From Lachancea thermotolerans CBS 6340 (Eukaryota; Ascomycota; Saccharomycetes; Saccharomycetales; Saccharomycetaceae), in assembly GCF_000142805.1 (NCBI RefSeq), contig NC_013082.1, positions 1 to 64,000 of the forward strand: 64,000 bases of DNA, written 5' to 3'. Made by a program: the position numbers and the translations under genes. Under the pieces are notes generated by a model. It was not told where the DNA came from and did no database searches. It was given only the letters and a program-made list of their open reading frames with translations. Below, in pieces: positions 31,990 to 41,594 of this stretch (position 1 is its first letter; each line of letters begins with the position of its first letter).

Positions 31990-32612
31990 ATGTCTCACAT
32001 CTCAGTATCTTCGCTACTTAACCTTCCTGTTTTTCAGGCTTCACACCAAGAGTATGTTCAAATGTCAGTTTATCAATACAGGCTGCTAACTCATTAAAGT
32101 TTAACCAAGATTTGGTTGGACCTTCATAGGCTCTATGAGAATTTTCACACCCTGAATGATTCAGTGGAATATGTATCCATTCTACAAAATTTATTGATTG
32201 TATGGCAGTTCTTTACTCTCCAATTTCGCATTTTTTAAACACTAACTTTGATTAGGCGTTGCTAAAGATTAATCCCCAGAGATCTTTAAAACATTCTGAA
32301 AAACACTTAATAAAAATCATCTTTTTATTTGCCGAAGCTTTAAAAAGGAAAGCCACTAGCCCAATCACTTCACAGAGTTGTCTTGTGGCTTCTGGGAAAC
32401 AAAGAAAATTCAATGCAACCGCTAAAAAGAGGCTTGAGCGCTGGTTCTGCTCAAACATTCAATATCCATACCCCAACAAGATTCAGATTCTCTCCCTTTC
32501 AAAAAACACAAATCTGTCTATCAAACAAATACAAAACTGGATGTCAAACCGTAGAAGAAAATCTAGAAAAGAATCAATTGACTCCTTGCTTGAGCCCATA
32601 CTGAATTCATAG
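31990..32612 (+). CDS. HMLALPHA2: mating-type alpha2, TALE-type homeodomain repressor, three exons, 172 aa
   Basis: I read exons 31,990-32,051, 32,100-32,199 and 32,256-32,612. Exon 1 gives MSHISVSSLLNLPVFQASHQ, aligning with alpha2 starts MNKIPIKDLLNP (S. cerevisiae) and MSRIPIHSLLNP (K. lactis). Exon 2 gives a helical segment (TKIWLDLHRLYENFHTLND). Exon 3 carries the homeodomain (residues about 102-161): RKFNATAKKRLERWFCSNIQ, the TALE three-residue loop NIQYPYP, and helix 3 IKQIQNWMSNRRRK. alpha2 represses a-specific genes with Mcm1 and haploid genes with a1. It is shorter than K. lactis alpha2 (223). Without splicing, the homeodomain frame has no ATG at its start, which supports the introns. 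Confidence 0.83.
32052..32099 (+). other. intron 1 of alpha2, 48 bp
   Basis: GTATGT at the 5' end, branch site TGCTAAC at about 32,084-32,090, 3' end AAAG at 32,099. The AAG acceptor is not the most common, but it is the only nearby one that keeps the frame; using the AG at 32,109 or 32,129 leads to a stop. Confidence 0.7.
32200..32255 (+). other. intron 2 of alpha2, 56 bp
   Basis: 5' end GTATGG, branch site CACTAAC at 32,240-32,246, 3' end GATTAG at 32,255. The join is in phase 0 and leads into the homeodomain exon. The sixth base of the donor is atypical (G instead of T). Confidence 0.7.
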
Positions 32613-32904
32613 TCTCCTTATACTTCCTCACATACACGTTAGTATTAGTTTTTCCTTGCTTTCCAACCGCAAATACTTCATTTTCATTCTGTTTGGCTAA
32701 CATATCCTCCAGCCTTTTCTGCTATGCAACTGTTCAACCGCCGTTGATTTATCCAAGTCACTAATGGGGTTTTGATTTTGTGCCTGCATTTTCCTTCCGC
32801 TATTACGAGGATTGATAAACTGACTTTCTAAATTTGACAAGTTAAGTCGAATTTTGTTGTATTATTTACAGATTTTGTGTCGGCAGTTGAGGGTTTCATC
32901 CCCG

Positions 32905-33096
32905 TCTACCCTTAAAAAACTGACCGAAGCCATTGGAAGAGAATGCATACCATCAACCTACAGTTACGAAACGCTGACGAATGGGGCAGACACTACAGCC
33001 ATGGAGAGCAAGAAAACGTACAAGGCCTTCTGTGGCAGGTTCTCTCTCAAGGAGGCTACGGGTAGGGTCAGGAAGAAGAAACCTACACAAACATTT
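32905..33096. repeat. cassette arm 2, copy in the alpha cassette, 192 bp
   Basis: Direct repeat of 23,099-23,290 with no differences seen. Confidence 0.95.
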
Positions 33097-33102
33097 TTAT
33101 AG
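32905..33102 (+). pseudogene. a2 gene fragment in the alpha cassette, C-terminal part only
   Basis: Codes for the C-terminal 64 codons of a2 (TLKKLTEAIGRECIPSTYSY ... KKPTQTF) with no HMG box or start, then stops one codon after the arm. It is the alpha-cassette copy of the right-hand shared box. Confidence 0.92.
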
Positions 33103-33722
33103 TCTCTGGGGCATCTCAAAACAAATCCGAAGTAGCTTTGGAAACGGTTTCAAAGACTTTTGGCTCTCAATCGATTTCTTATTTAACTTCAAATCCTTTG
33201 GATAGTCTGTAGTGCTTAACCATGTCCTTGAATTTTGATGGATAGCCACATCATAATTAGAATGCCAAAATAAATAATTAACTTCCTGATGGTCTAATTG
33301 TACCTATAATATACCAAATCAATTTTGGTGACATAATTGTACGTAGTGATCGCTTGTTTTATAAACACGCGAGATTCATGCCAAAAGGAAAGACGTGGTG
33401 CTGTTAACGCAGCACCGAATAAGCGCAGGTTTCGGAGTTTGGAGAGAAAATCAAAACATGTATTGCATCAGTGATTTGCCCTTAAATAAACATTTTCGCT
33501 GATTAATTTGCTACGTAGCAGCGACAACTTTATTGTCAATTTCGTCGCGCACGACGCGTATTGAACCGTTTGGTCTAAAAAATGGCATTAAAAGCGATAA
33601 GAAAGATAATTGTGGTCAGTGTCTTCTGCAGATATTTATGACGATCTTTCGCAGACCTACAAATACAGATGGTTTAATGACGCAGTATATGACATGAAAA
33701 ATCCTCTTGCTCCGAACATCGG
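33103..33722. other. gene-free stretch right of the alpha cassette
   Basis: About 620 bp between the cassette and the family A repeat. No supported gene. A right-hand (I-type) silencer would be expected in this area if the locus is silenced. Confidence 0.4.
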
Positions 33723-34146
33723 TTTTGTCAGATTGTGATCGGTTCGTTGGTGTGTGATAGTGCCAAGTTGCACAATGACATATTGGTATGAAATGATATG
33801 GCACATGGACATATCATAAATACGACGGATACCCAACCGAGTCACATAGAAGGTCCACATTAACCGTTCATAGTCCAGATCAGACCACAGTGGCTTGGAG
33901 AAGGGAAGGAGTGGTGCCACCAGTACGATTATCACCTTATGAATAAGACTCAGCCACGTCCCAGAAATTTTGTATAAATCCGGATCATTTCTTTGGTTTG
34001 CAAGACGTATATCTTGAGCAAAGGAGAAAGTACGGGGAGATATTTAGTACCATCATCCACGAAGTAATTAAATCATCTTATAATGGAAAAACTAGTCGAC
34101 GAATTCAATAATCTCCCGACGGACGACTCAGACTCGCATCAATATG
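33723..34146 (+). repeat. dispersed repeat family A, copy 3, about 424 bp
   Basis: Near full-length, closest to copy 2 at 24,064-24,487. It begins TTTTGTCAGATTGTGATCGG and ends GACTCGCATCA. It ends 68 bp from the CHA1 stop codon. Confidence 0.85.
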
Positions 34147-34214
34147 TTTAACTTATTAGAAGTATTTGCCGAAATCTTGCGCGGAACCATCAAAACCAGC
34201 AAGGAGTGACATAT

Positions 34215-35240
34215 TTACTGCAAAATCTTTTTGGAGAAAAGCGACGCTAGATCGTTATATGAAGTTGCTGAGCCTCCGCATCCAATCATAATTATCACGT
34301 CTTCTGGAGTGAAGTCCGAATTCAAAGCCTGGTACAAGATGTCAGGATAATAACCAAGGTGAAGCGCTGCACCGCATGCAGGTTCAGGAATGATATTTGT
34401 TTCGTCCGCAAATCTTAGGCAGGTTGATATGATCTCTTGGTCTGTCAAGACAACAGACTTAGTATGGTAGCGAAGAGCGTTTTCTAAAGTTTTCTTCGAA
34501 ATTGAATTTGTCCCAATTGAAGTTGCAATGGAAGTAATATCTTCAAATTCCGTTAATTTTCCAAGCTTCAAAGAGCTGTTAAAGACTTCGCAACCTTTCG
34601 ATTCAACTCCGATTATTGGAATTTTATGAACCAGCTTGTGTCGTGAAAGTCCCTCGATGATCCCATTATATAGACCACCACCACCAACGCTACAAACAAT
34701 TGCTTTGATGTTTTTTAGGTCTATTTTCTGTTCTTTGAGCGAATCAATGATTTCGTCAACTATTGATGAATGCCCCTCCCAGATTAGTGGGTGGTCAAAA
34801 GGGTGCGCGTATATGACCTGCGTTCTCGATGGATTATGACCAGAAATTATGCTCTCCTTGAGAAACTTGTCAGCTTCTTTCCAATTTCTTCCATACACGT
34901 GAACCTCAGCACCTAAATTCCAAATCTTTTGTACCATTCGGTTAGACGTGCTTTCAGGAACCACAACACTGCATGGGATAGACAAGGCTCTAGAAGTTGT
35001 AGCTGCTGCTAGCCCAGCATTGCCTCCAGAACTTGCAAAAACGTGTGGCAATTTATTACCTTCTGACCGTATCTTTATGGCCTGCTTCGTTATCATATAG
35101 CCAATACCTCGGCTTTTGAAGCTACCGCTTGGTTGCAAAAACTCGCATTTCAGCATAAACTGTGGTTGGTTGGGAAGTCTGTTCGATGAAGCTGCGAAAT
35201 AGTGTGCCAAGAGCGGCGTTTTCACGAAGGCAGATTTCAT
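34215..35240 (-). CDS. CHA1: L-serine/L-threonine dehydratase (PLP enzyme), 341 aa
   Basis: A fold type II PLP enzyme. It has the PLP-lysine motif QPSGSFKSRGIGY (Lys near residue 42), the substrate loop ASSGGNAGLAA (about residue 67), the phosphate-binding SVGGGGLYNGI (about residue 187) and a C-terminal MIGCGGSATSYND. It deaminates serine and threonine to pyruvate and 2-oxobutyrate for nitrogen use. The position next to HML and VAC17 matches S. cerevisiae CHA1, in the same order and orientation. S. cerevisiae CHA1 is induced by serine/threonine through Cha4; I did not identify a site here. Confidence 0.95.
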   Translation of the reverse strand: MKSAFVKTPLLAHYFAASSNRLPNQPQFMLKCEFLQPSGSFKSRGIGYMITKQAIKIRSEGNKLPHVFASSGGNAGLAAATTSRALSIPCSVVVPESTSNRMVQKIWNLGAEVHVYGRNWKEADKFLKESIISGHNPSRTQVIYAHPFDHPLIWEGHSSIVDEIIDSLKEQKIDLKNIKAIVCSVGGGGLYNGIIEGLSRHKLVHKIPIIGVESKGCEVFNSSLKLGKLTEFEDITSIATSIGTNSISKKTLENALRYHTKSVVLTDQEIISTCLRFADETNIIPEPACGAALHLGYYPDILYQALNSDFTPEDVIIMIGCGGSATSYNDLASLFSKKILQ

Positions 35241-35639
35241 TTCTGGCCTTTACATGAATCACGGTATTGAGTAGCGCCAGAAGCTTGTTAACCCTTATAT
35301 AGTGTATGAAACTCTACAAAATGAAACGTAAGGATGTCGTTTTCCGCCCCGCAGAAAGCTGTATTATAGTTTTGTTTGTTGAATAAGATGAGTTGGTGGG
35401 CTTATATGTGCGCCTACTTCGAATGCGGACATAACTATCCGCCGTATTGTTTCTCGTGTTATGTGATGTTGATAGAGCCTGTCAGCGGCAGATTTATTTG
35501 TGTTTACTTTCCTCATCGGTTGATTTTGGTGCCACAGGTGACCAGAGAAACGGATTTGAAAATTGAAAACAAATAATAGATCTTTATAAAAAATTTAGCA
35601 GGACAAGCTGAAGCAACGCTAGAAAGGTGAGGGGGGGCT
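35241..35639. promoter_or_regulatory. divergent CHA1/VAC17 intergenic region
   Basis: 399 bp between the start codons of two divergent genes. No specific site recognised. Confidence 0.5.
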
Positions 35640-36995
35640 ATGGAACAACTACAAGAGATTGCACAAGAGTCGCTGGCCCTTTCCCAAAGTGCACTTGCTC
35701 GTTTGGACTCGTGTTTAGAGAGACAGCGAAGATTATACGAATCTGGATTCCCAGACCAGTGTCTCTCCGACAAATCTAGCACAAATATGGCACAATATTA
35801 CGAATACATTGGTCAGTTATATTCACTTTACACCAAAGCTCAAAAGTTGAGTGACACCGTCATCCTTAGCGATAGCAAATCTCTAAGTTCTGTTCAACAG
35901 CGCGCTATTGAAAACTTAATACAGGAGTTCCAAGAGATAGCCAAGAATGACGAAAACTTTATTTCATATAGCATGAGAGAGTCGCCCAACTCTATGTCAG
36001 TACAGAGCATCTGCTCTTTTCAACCAAAACCTTTGAAGATTCTGCAAAGGAGGCAAGCGCAATTGGAATCTCCAACAAAGAGAAGTTTCCGCCCCAGCAT
36101 GTCTCTATTGGATAATCGGGGTGATGAGACCAACCTTGCCACAGCTTCGGATCGCTCCCAAGAAAGGCTTTTAGGCTCTTCACCTTCTAGCATACACTTC
36201 TTTCGTCCATCACACACAAACGCGGATACGCTTTTTATTAGGAGCGCCAAATCTTGCGACGCAGGACTGAATAGGCGAAGCAACCCCCATGAAAACAGGC
36301 TCAATTTCTTCAAAGACAGGCAAAGACTATCAATATCTTTCATAGAAGATGAAGAAGATGTATCGGACGAAGCGACCGTTATTTCGGCTGGCTCACTGCA
36401 GTCAGCATACATTTTTGAGACGGACATCAAGTCTTCACCCTTTAAAAGCCAAATAGGAGAGAAAGAGATTAGAATTCCAAAAGCCGGATATCTCGCGGTA
36501 GGCGAAAAGAGTAAAGGCTTTAACAATCTTCTTTCGGCAACGCCCTCCGCACCACAGATTGGCATCACGGAGGTGGACTATAAGCCAAACTTTGGTTTCA
36601 GCCACCAACCAGGAGTAGAACGCGAAGCTTCTCAATCGAAAAAAATGTTGTCCCAGCTTGTCAGCCAAGGAAATAAGACAAAATGCAAAAACTGGTTTAA
36701 TGAATGCGACGGCCTTGGGAAACCAATTTCAAATACACTTAGACTTTTAAACAATTTGGTGCTGGTCACTTCAGAAACTGGGCTCAGGAGCGTAAATAAC
36801 ACAACCTCTGCAAAGCTTTTGATGCCGCCGCGAAAACGAAAAGAGAAACAAGCGGCACATGGATCTTGCTCTATTTTTATTCACGGTTCGAGCAGATCAA
36901 AATTCGTTACTGCCCCCCAACAAACAAAACTGCATTTTAAGGTTTCGCATGGTGCTTTACAAGAAGCTCTCAACACAGATTTGGACTTTAAATAA
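35640..36995 (+). CDS. VAC17: Vac17, vacuole-specific myosin V adaptor, 451 aa
   Basis: The N-terminal 110 residues are helical (MEQLQEIAQESLALSQSALA, SSVQQRAIENLIQEFQEIA). They correspond to the Myo2-binding region of Vac17; the rest is low-complexity, Ser-rich and acidic (FIEDEEDVSDEA). Vac17 links Vac8 on the vacuole to Myo2 for inheritance by the bud. The call rests on the N-terminus, the length (423 in S. cerevisiae) and exact synteny between CHA1 and MRC1. It is convergent with MRC1, with 21 bp between the stop codons. Confidence 0.85.
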   Translation: MEQLQEIAQESLALSQSALARLDSCLERQRRLYESGFPDQCLSDKSSTNMAQYYEYIGQLYSLYTKAQKLSDTVILSDSKSLSSVQQRAIENLIQEFQEIAKNDENFISYSMRESPNSMSVQSICSFQPKPLKILQRRQAQLESPTKRSFRPSMSLLDNRGDETNLATASDRSQERLLGSSPSSIHFFRPSHTNADTLFIRSAKSCDAGLNRRSNPHENRLNFFKDRQRLSISFIEDEEDVSDEATVISAGSLQSAYIFETDIKSSPFKSQIGEKEIRIPKAGYLAVGEKSKGFNNLLSATPSAPQIGITEVDYKPNFGFSHQPGVEREASQSKKMLSQLVSQGNKTKCKNWFNECDGLGKPISNTLRLLNNLVLVTSETGLRSVNNTTSAKLLMPPRKRKEKQAAHGSCSIFIHGSSRSKFVTAPQQTKLHFKVSHGALQEALNTDLDFK

Positions 36996-37016
36996 TCAAT
37001 AAACGGCAAAAGTGTT

Positions 37017-39998
37017 CTAGCTCTCGAAACTTTCAGAATTGCTCGCAAAAATCCCAAAGCCTGCCGCAGGCTTATGGCCCCTCTTCCTAGACTGTTGATG
37101 TGCAACCTTTTTTGGGGCATTCAGCTTCCTTGCCTTGCCTAAGTATGTAATCGAAGCTTTTGATGAGCCTGCGACTTTGTAAGAATTCAGCGACCTGACG
37201 GTCTTCTTACCCTCTTCAAACTTCTCGTTTGCGTCGACGCGCTTTGTAAATCGAGCAAAAAATGAGCACGCCCGCTTTCGAGACAGAAGATCCTCTTGAT
37301 CATCAATGAGCATGTTAGAGCTGTTGCGTGTGGGCGCTGACAAGCTCTTGATGCTGCTATTTTGCTTTAAAGCAAAAATGTCCTGCGTTTCTTCGGTGTT
37401 GAAACTCGGCACATGAGTTGGAAGCGAACCTAAATTGTTTTCCGGACCCTTTTCTTCTCCAACTTCTCCAGATGTGAGAAAAGAAAGTGTTTGTTGTACA
37501 AATGCTTCGGATAATACTGTTTTCTTTCCCTTTTTGTCACTATCACTGTTTTTCTCCTCAGGCGCATTTACGGATGAAAAACCTCTGACAGGAGGGGGCC
37601 CCTCGTCCTCTAGCGCGCCTTTAGATCTTATATCTTCAACTATTGTCTCGAAAAACGCTTTGGATTTTGGATTTTCTGCTAATAGTTTAGCTTCTCCTTG
37701 CGCAGAGACTTTTTGCCTCAGTAATTCTTTCCTTCTGGAATGATATTTTAGGAGCTCTTCATCGTCATCGTCGCTCAATTCGAGGTCTAGTGCATTGCGG
37801 CCTCTTTTTCTGAAACCTCCGGTTTCGATATCGTGCAAGATTTTGTTCACCATACTCTTGTCTTCGGATATTTCTTCCTCAATCTGTCTTTTACGAACTT
37901 CGCTTGAATCAAACCTCGAATTGGAGTAGTCATCAATCATTTTTTCTAGGTCTGAATCATGGTCGTCGAACCTCTCCCCGTCAACCCCGCCTATGCCATG
38001 CCACTCATCATCAGACTCTTCAGCTTCATAATCTATAATGCGGCTAGCCTTGCTTTGGTGAAGCTTCTCGAGTTTTGCCTCTCTGAGAAGCTCTTTTCTC
38101 TTATGTTTTTCGATTAACTCTCGGATTACGCCGGGGTTCATGTCTTCGTGTGAATTATCTTCAACTTGGAAAGATGAAGAGCGACTTGAGGGTTTGATTA
38201 AATTCTTGTTGCGGCCTGTCGTCGTTAGGTCATTTTCTATATGTGCCCCTACGTGTTCCCCTACTTGTTCTTGCTCAATTTGGTTTAGATTCCCAATGTT
38301 ACTTCCATATGCTCCTAAATCTATGATGTTTCCTGAGTTTAAGACCGAGCCGTCTTCTTCATCGGTATCTATTAAGCAAAACTTTTTGTGTTTCCGTAAT
38401 CCGGACTTTCGAATAGCATCTTCTTCTTCGTTCGGTTTGATTGTTTGTTTCAAATCCTGCATTCGATTTGCAGCGCATTCAACAGCGTCATCAGCACACA
38501 CTATTCCCGAGTGCAGTGATACAGGGCTACTCGACTGATTTTCATCAATTTCCTCATCTGAAGGTTCTTCTTCTAGTTCGTCATTGCTATAATCAAAAGC
38601 GCTGGATTGTTCGCCAAAATCCTTCCTTTCGTTTTGCCTTTCCTGTTCAATCTCCCTCAGCCTTATTTTTTTGTTTCTTGCCAACTCTCTTTCTAAGAGA
38701 GATTCTATAGAATTTTTCTCCTCTGTTATTTTATCGTAGTCGATACCTTTTGACTGGTATTTCTCCTTTCTATAATCTAAAATCTGACTTTTGTTGGCTT
38801 TTCGCAAAGAGGCGAATAAAATTTGGTGTGATGAGAAGTTGGAAGTGACTTTGGAGCGCGGGATTAGCAAGCTTTGGCTTTTCTTTGATAAGCGAGCTTT
38901 CAAGTCTAAAATTGCGGCCTTGAAAGAAGGTTTCTTAGATTCATAGTCTTCTTCCTCCTCGGAACTACTAGATAAAATAATTGCAGAGGCGTCCGCTTTA
39001 TTTTCTTCGAACATAGTTGGGAAGATTTTTATGGAACTCGAGTCTTTGTTCGGATTGTTTTCCCTGTTTGATTCAAAATGTGTCGGTTTTTTAAGGTTAT
39101 TTGCATTTTTTTCGCCATCCTCAAGCTGCTTTAATACAGGCGCCTCAGTTTCAGAGGCATTCGAGGCCGCACAACTTTGTAACTCATCCGTTTCATCGTC
39201 AAAGCTTTCAATGAAGCTTTGGGCGTCAAACCTCTTGCGAATAGTCCTGTCACGTTCGGTGGCATCTGCTGGACTCATTGCTATAGTATTTGACTCTTCT
39301 TCCGGATCATTAGCATTAAAAGACAAGCTGCTATTGCTGTATTTTGTTTTGGTTGTAATTGGAACAAAAGTTGAAGTATCACTGACATCCTTGGACGTTG
39401 CTTGAATCGCATTATCGTGACACGTTTCACCGAACCCAGAAATTTGGGTAATGGTGCCATCTAGGATGGTATTATTGCTGCTTTGGTTTGTAGGATGCAG
39501 ATCAACATCTGGTAAGAGCAATTGTGTCTCAAGTTCGTCAATTTCCTTAACCTGATGAGGGGATATCAGCTGCGTGTTAACTTCTGTGCTCTCAAGTTCG
39601 GATCTAGGTATTCGCCTTTCTACTGTGGAATTATTGCTTGAAACTCGCCGCTTATCTTTAGGGTAATTTGGCTTGTTGGTGGGGCCAGCCCAACTTTTAC
39701 CTTCGATACGCGCTGTGGAATCAGCAAAATCTTGTTCCAAATCCTCCCCATCGTAAGCAAGTCCAACAACTTGAGTTTGAGACAGATCGCAGCAGCCGTT
39801 GTCAATCGGGGATTTAGTTGAGTCTGCTTCATGGTTCTCATCGTCACCAAGCCTACTCTTGACGCGTCGCAGCACAGAGTTTCCAAACAAAAAGCCCGTC
39901 CCCGTTACTAAAGGTAGGCTGTCGCACCCACGTTCTTTCACCTTCTTGGCTGTTCCACTTCCCCTGTTTCTAGCCCGCAAGTTGTCAATAAGGTCCAT
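37017..39998 (-). CDS. MRC1: Mrc1 (claspin), replication checkpoint mediator, 993 aa
   Basis: Starts at ATG 39,998 (MDLIDNLRARNRGS); seven further upstream codons are open but lack ATG. The protein is very acidic, with many SQ/TQ checkpoint-kinase sites in the N-terminal third (LSQTQVVG, NTQLIS, ETQLLLP, ITQISG). The conserved Mrc1 blocks are present: LDLKARLSKKSQ, KSQILDYRKEKYQSKG, then YEAEESDDEWHGIGGVDGE and DLEKMIDDYSNSRFD, and the C-terminal NSSIKSLS and KVAGSSKASITYLGKARKL. Mrc1 travels with the replication fork with Tof1-Csm3 and relays Mec1 signals to Rad53. Length is near S. cerevisiae (1,096). Confidence 0.96.
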   Translation of the reverse strand: MDLIDNLRARNRGSGTAKKVKERGCDSLPLVTGTGFLFGNSVLRRVKSRLGDDENHEADSTKSPIDNGCCDLSQTQVVGLAYDGEDLEQDFADSTARIEGKSWAGPTNKPNYPKDKRRVSSNNSTVERRIPRSELESTEVNTQLISPHQVKEIDELETQLLLPDVDLHPTNQSSNNTILDGTITQISGFGETCHDNAIQATSKDVSDTSTFVPITTKTKYSNSSLSFNANDPEEESNTIAMSPADATERDRTIRKRFDAQSFIESFDDETDELQSCAASNASETEAPVLKQLEDGEKNANNLKKPTHFESNRENNPNKDSSSIKIFPTMFEENKADASAIILSSSSEEEEDYESKKPSFKAAILDLKARLSKKSQSLLIPRSKVTSNFSSHQILFASLRKANKSQILDYRKEKYQSKGIDYDKITEEKNSIESLLERELARNKKIRLREIEQERQNERKDFGEQSSAFDYSNDELEEEPSDEEIDENQSSSPVSLHSGIVCADDAVECAANRMQDLKQTIKPNEEEDAIRKSGLRKHKKFCLIDTDEEDGSVLNSGNIIDLGAYGSNIGNLNQIEQEQVGEHVGAHIENDLTTTGRNKNLIKPSSRSSSFQVEDNSHEDMNPGVIRELIEKHKRKELLREAKLEKLHQSKASRIIDYEAEESDDEWHGIGGVDGERFDDHDSDLEKMIDDYSNSRFDSSEVRKRQIEEEISEDKSMVNKILHDIETGGFRKRGRNALDLELSDDDDEELLKYHSRRKELLRQKVSAQGEAKLLAENPKSKAFFETIVEDIRSKGALEDEGPPPVRGFSSVNAPEEKNSDSDKKGKKTVLSEAFVQQTLSFLTSGEVGEEKGPENNLGSLPTHVPSFNTEETQDIFALKQNSSIKSLSAPTRNSSNMLIDDQEDLLSRKRACSFFARFTKRVDANEKFEEGKKTVRSLNSYKVAGSSKASITYLGKARKLNAPKKVAHQQSRKRGHKPAAGFGIFASNSESFES

Positions 39999-40221
39999 TC
40001 TTAGCGCTGTTGCCCTCACGTTGGTCTTGGAATGTAGCTGGACTTGATTTTACGCGTCATCTATTAATATTTTTCAATCCCTCATCACTATCGAAAAACC
40101 TCACCTTACACGCTAGAAACTCAAGAGCGCAGTTATGATGACTTGGCTTTTAACTCCCAGCCCTCCGTTAAAGGTTATGTACACATTGCTACAGATGTTA
40201 TTTCTCAGTTTTTTCAAGTTC

Positions 40222-41229
<1,008 letters not shown>

Positions 41230-41272
41230 TCAGTGCCCAAGTTAAGAATTGTGAAGCGTATGATATTGTAAT

Positions 41273-41310
41273 GCGATGAGATGAGAGATGAGTTTTACCA
41301 GAAAATTTTC
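41273..41310. promoter_or_regulatory. PAC and RRPE elements of the KRR1/ADF1 promoter
   Basis: GCGATGAGATGAG at 41,273-41,285 is a perfect PAC box, the site of Dot6/Tod6. GAAAATTTTC at 41,301-41,310 resembles the RRPE (Stb3) element. The pair is typical of ribosome-biogenesis genes. It lies 53-90 bp before the KRR1 start codon. Confidence 0.85.
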
Positions 41311-41352
41311 ACTATTCAGTCTCAGCACGTGGTTATGGAATAAGGCAAACTC

Positions 41353-41428
41353 TTCCATTTTTTTTTTTTTTATTTTCCATTTTTTTTTTTTTTATTTTCC
41401 ATTTGTTTTTATTTTTTTTGATCTTTTT
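41353..41428. repeat. poly-T tract array with 22-bp period in the KRR1/ADF1 promoter
   Basis: TTTTCCAT spaced every 22 bp (41,355, 41,377, 41,399) separates runs of 12-13 T. Long poly(dA:dT) tracts keep nucleosomes off divergent promoters in yeast. Confidence 0.85.
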
Positions 41429-41594
41429 CAAACTTTGTTAGCCAAACTATTTTTCCACAGTGATTGAAATACTCTGTAAGGAACAGAGCGCTTTGCATCG
41501 CATTATAAACAGCTCGATTATTCAACTGCAGAGGTGACTAAGGCTGTTGAACTTCATTAATAACCTAGTATCTATCGAGCTATTTGACCAAGTT

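Larger units (their letters stand above)
30673..33096. other. mating-type alpha cassette (HML-like silent locus), core region
   Basis: Order is arm 1 (a1 fragment), Y-alpha 30,884-32,904 (2,021 bp) with alpha1 (minus) and alpha2 (plus) diverging, arm 2 (a2 fragment). It is followed by CHA1 and VAC17, as HML is in S. cerevisiae. That position and the nearby telomere argue for a silent HML-type locus; this cannot be proved without seeing MAT elsewhere. Confidence 0.87.

Noticed and set aside
30673-33096. The alpha cassette could be the active MAT locus
   Set aside because: It sits beside CHA1 and VAC17 as HML does and near a telomere, with a second cassette 8.7 kb away. A silent locus is the simpler reading, though only sight of another complete locus would prove it.
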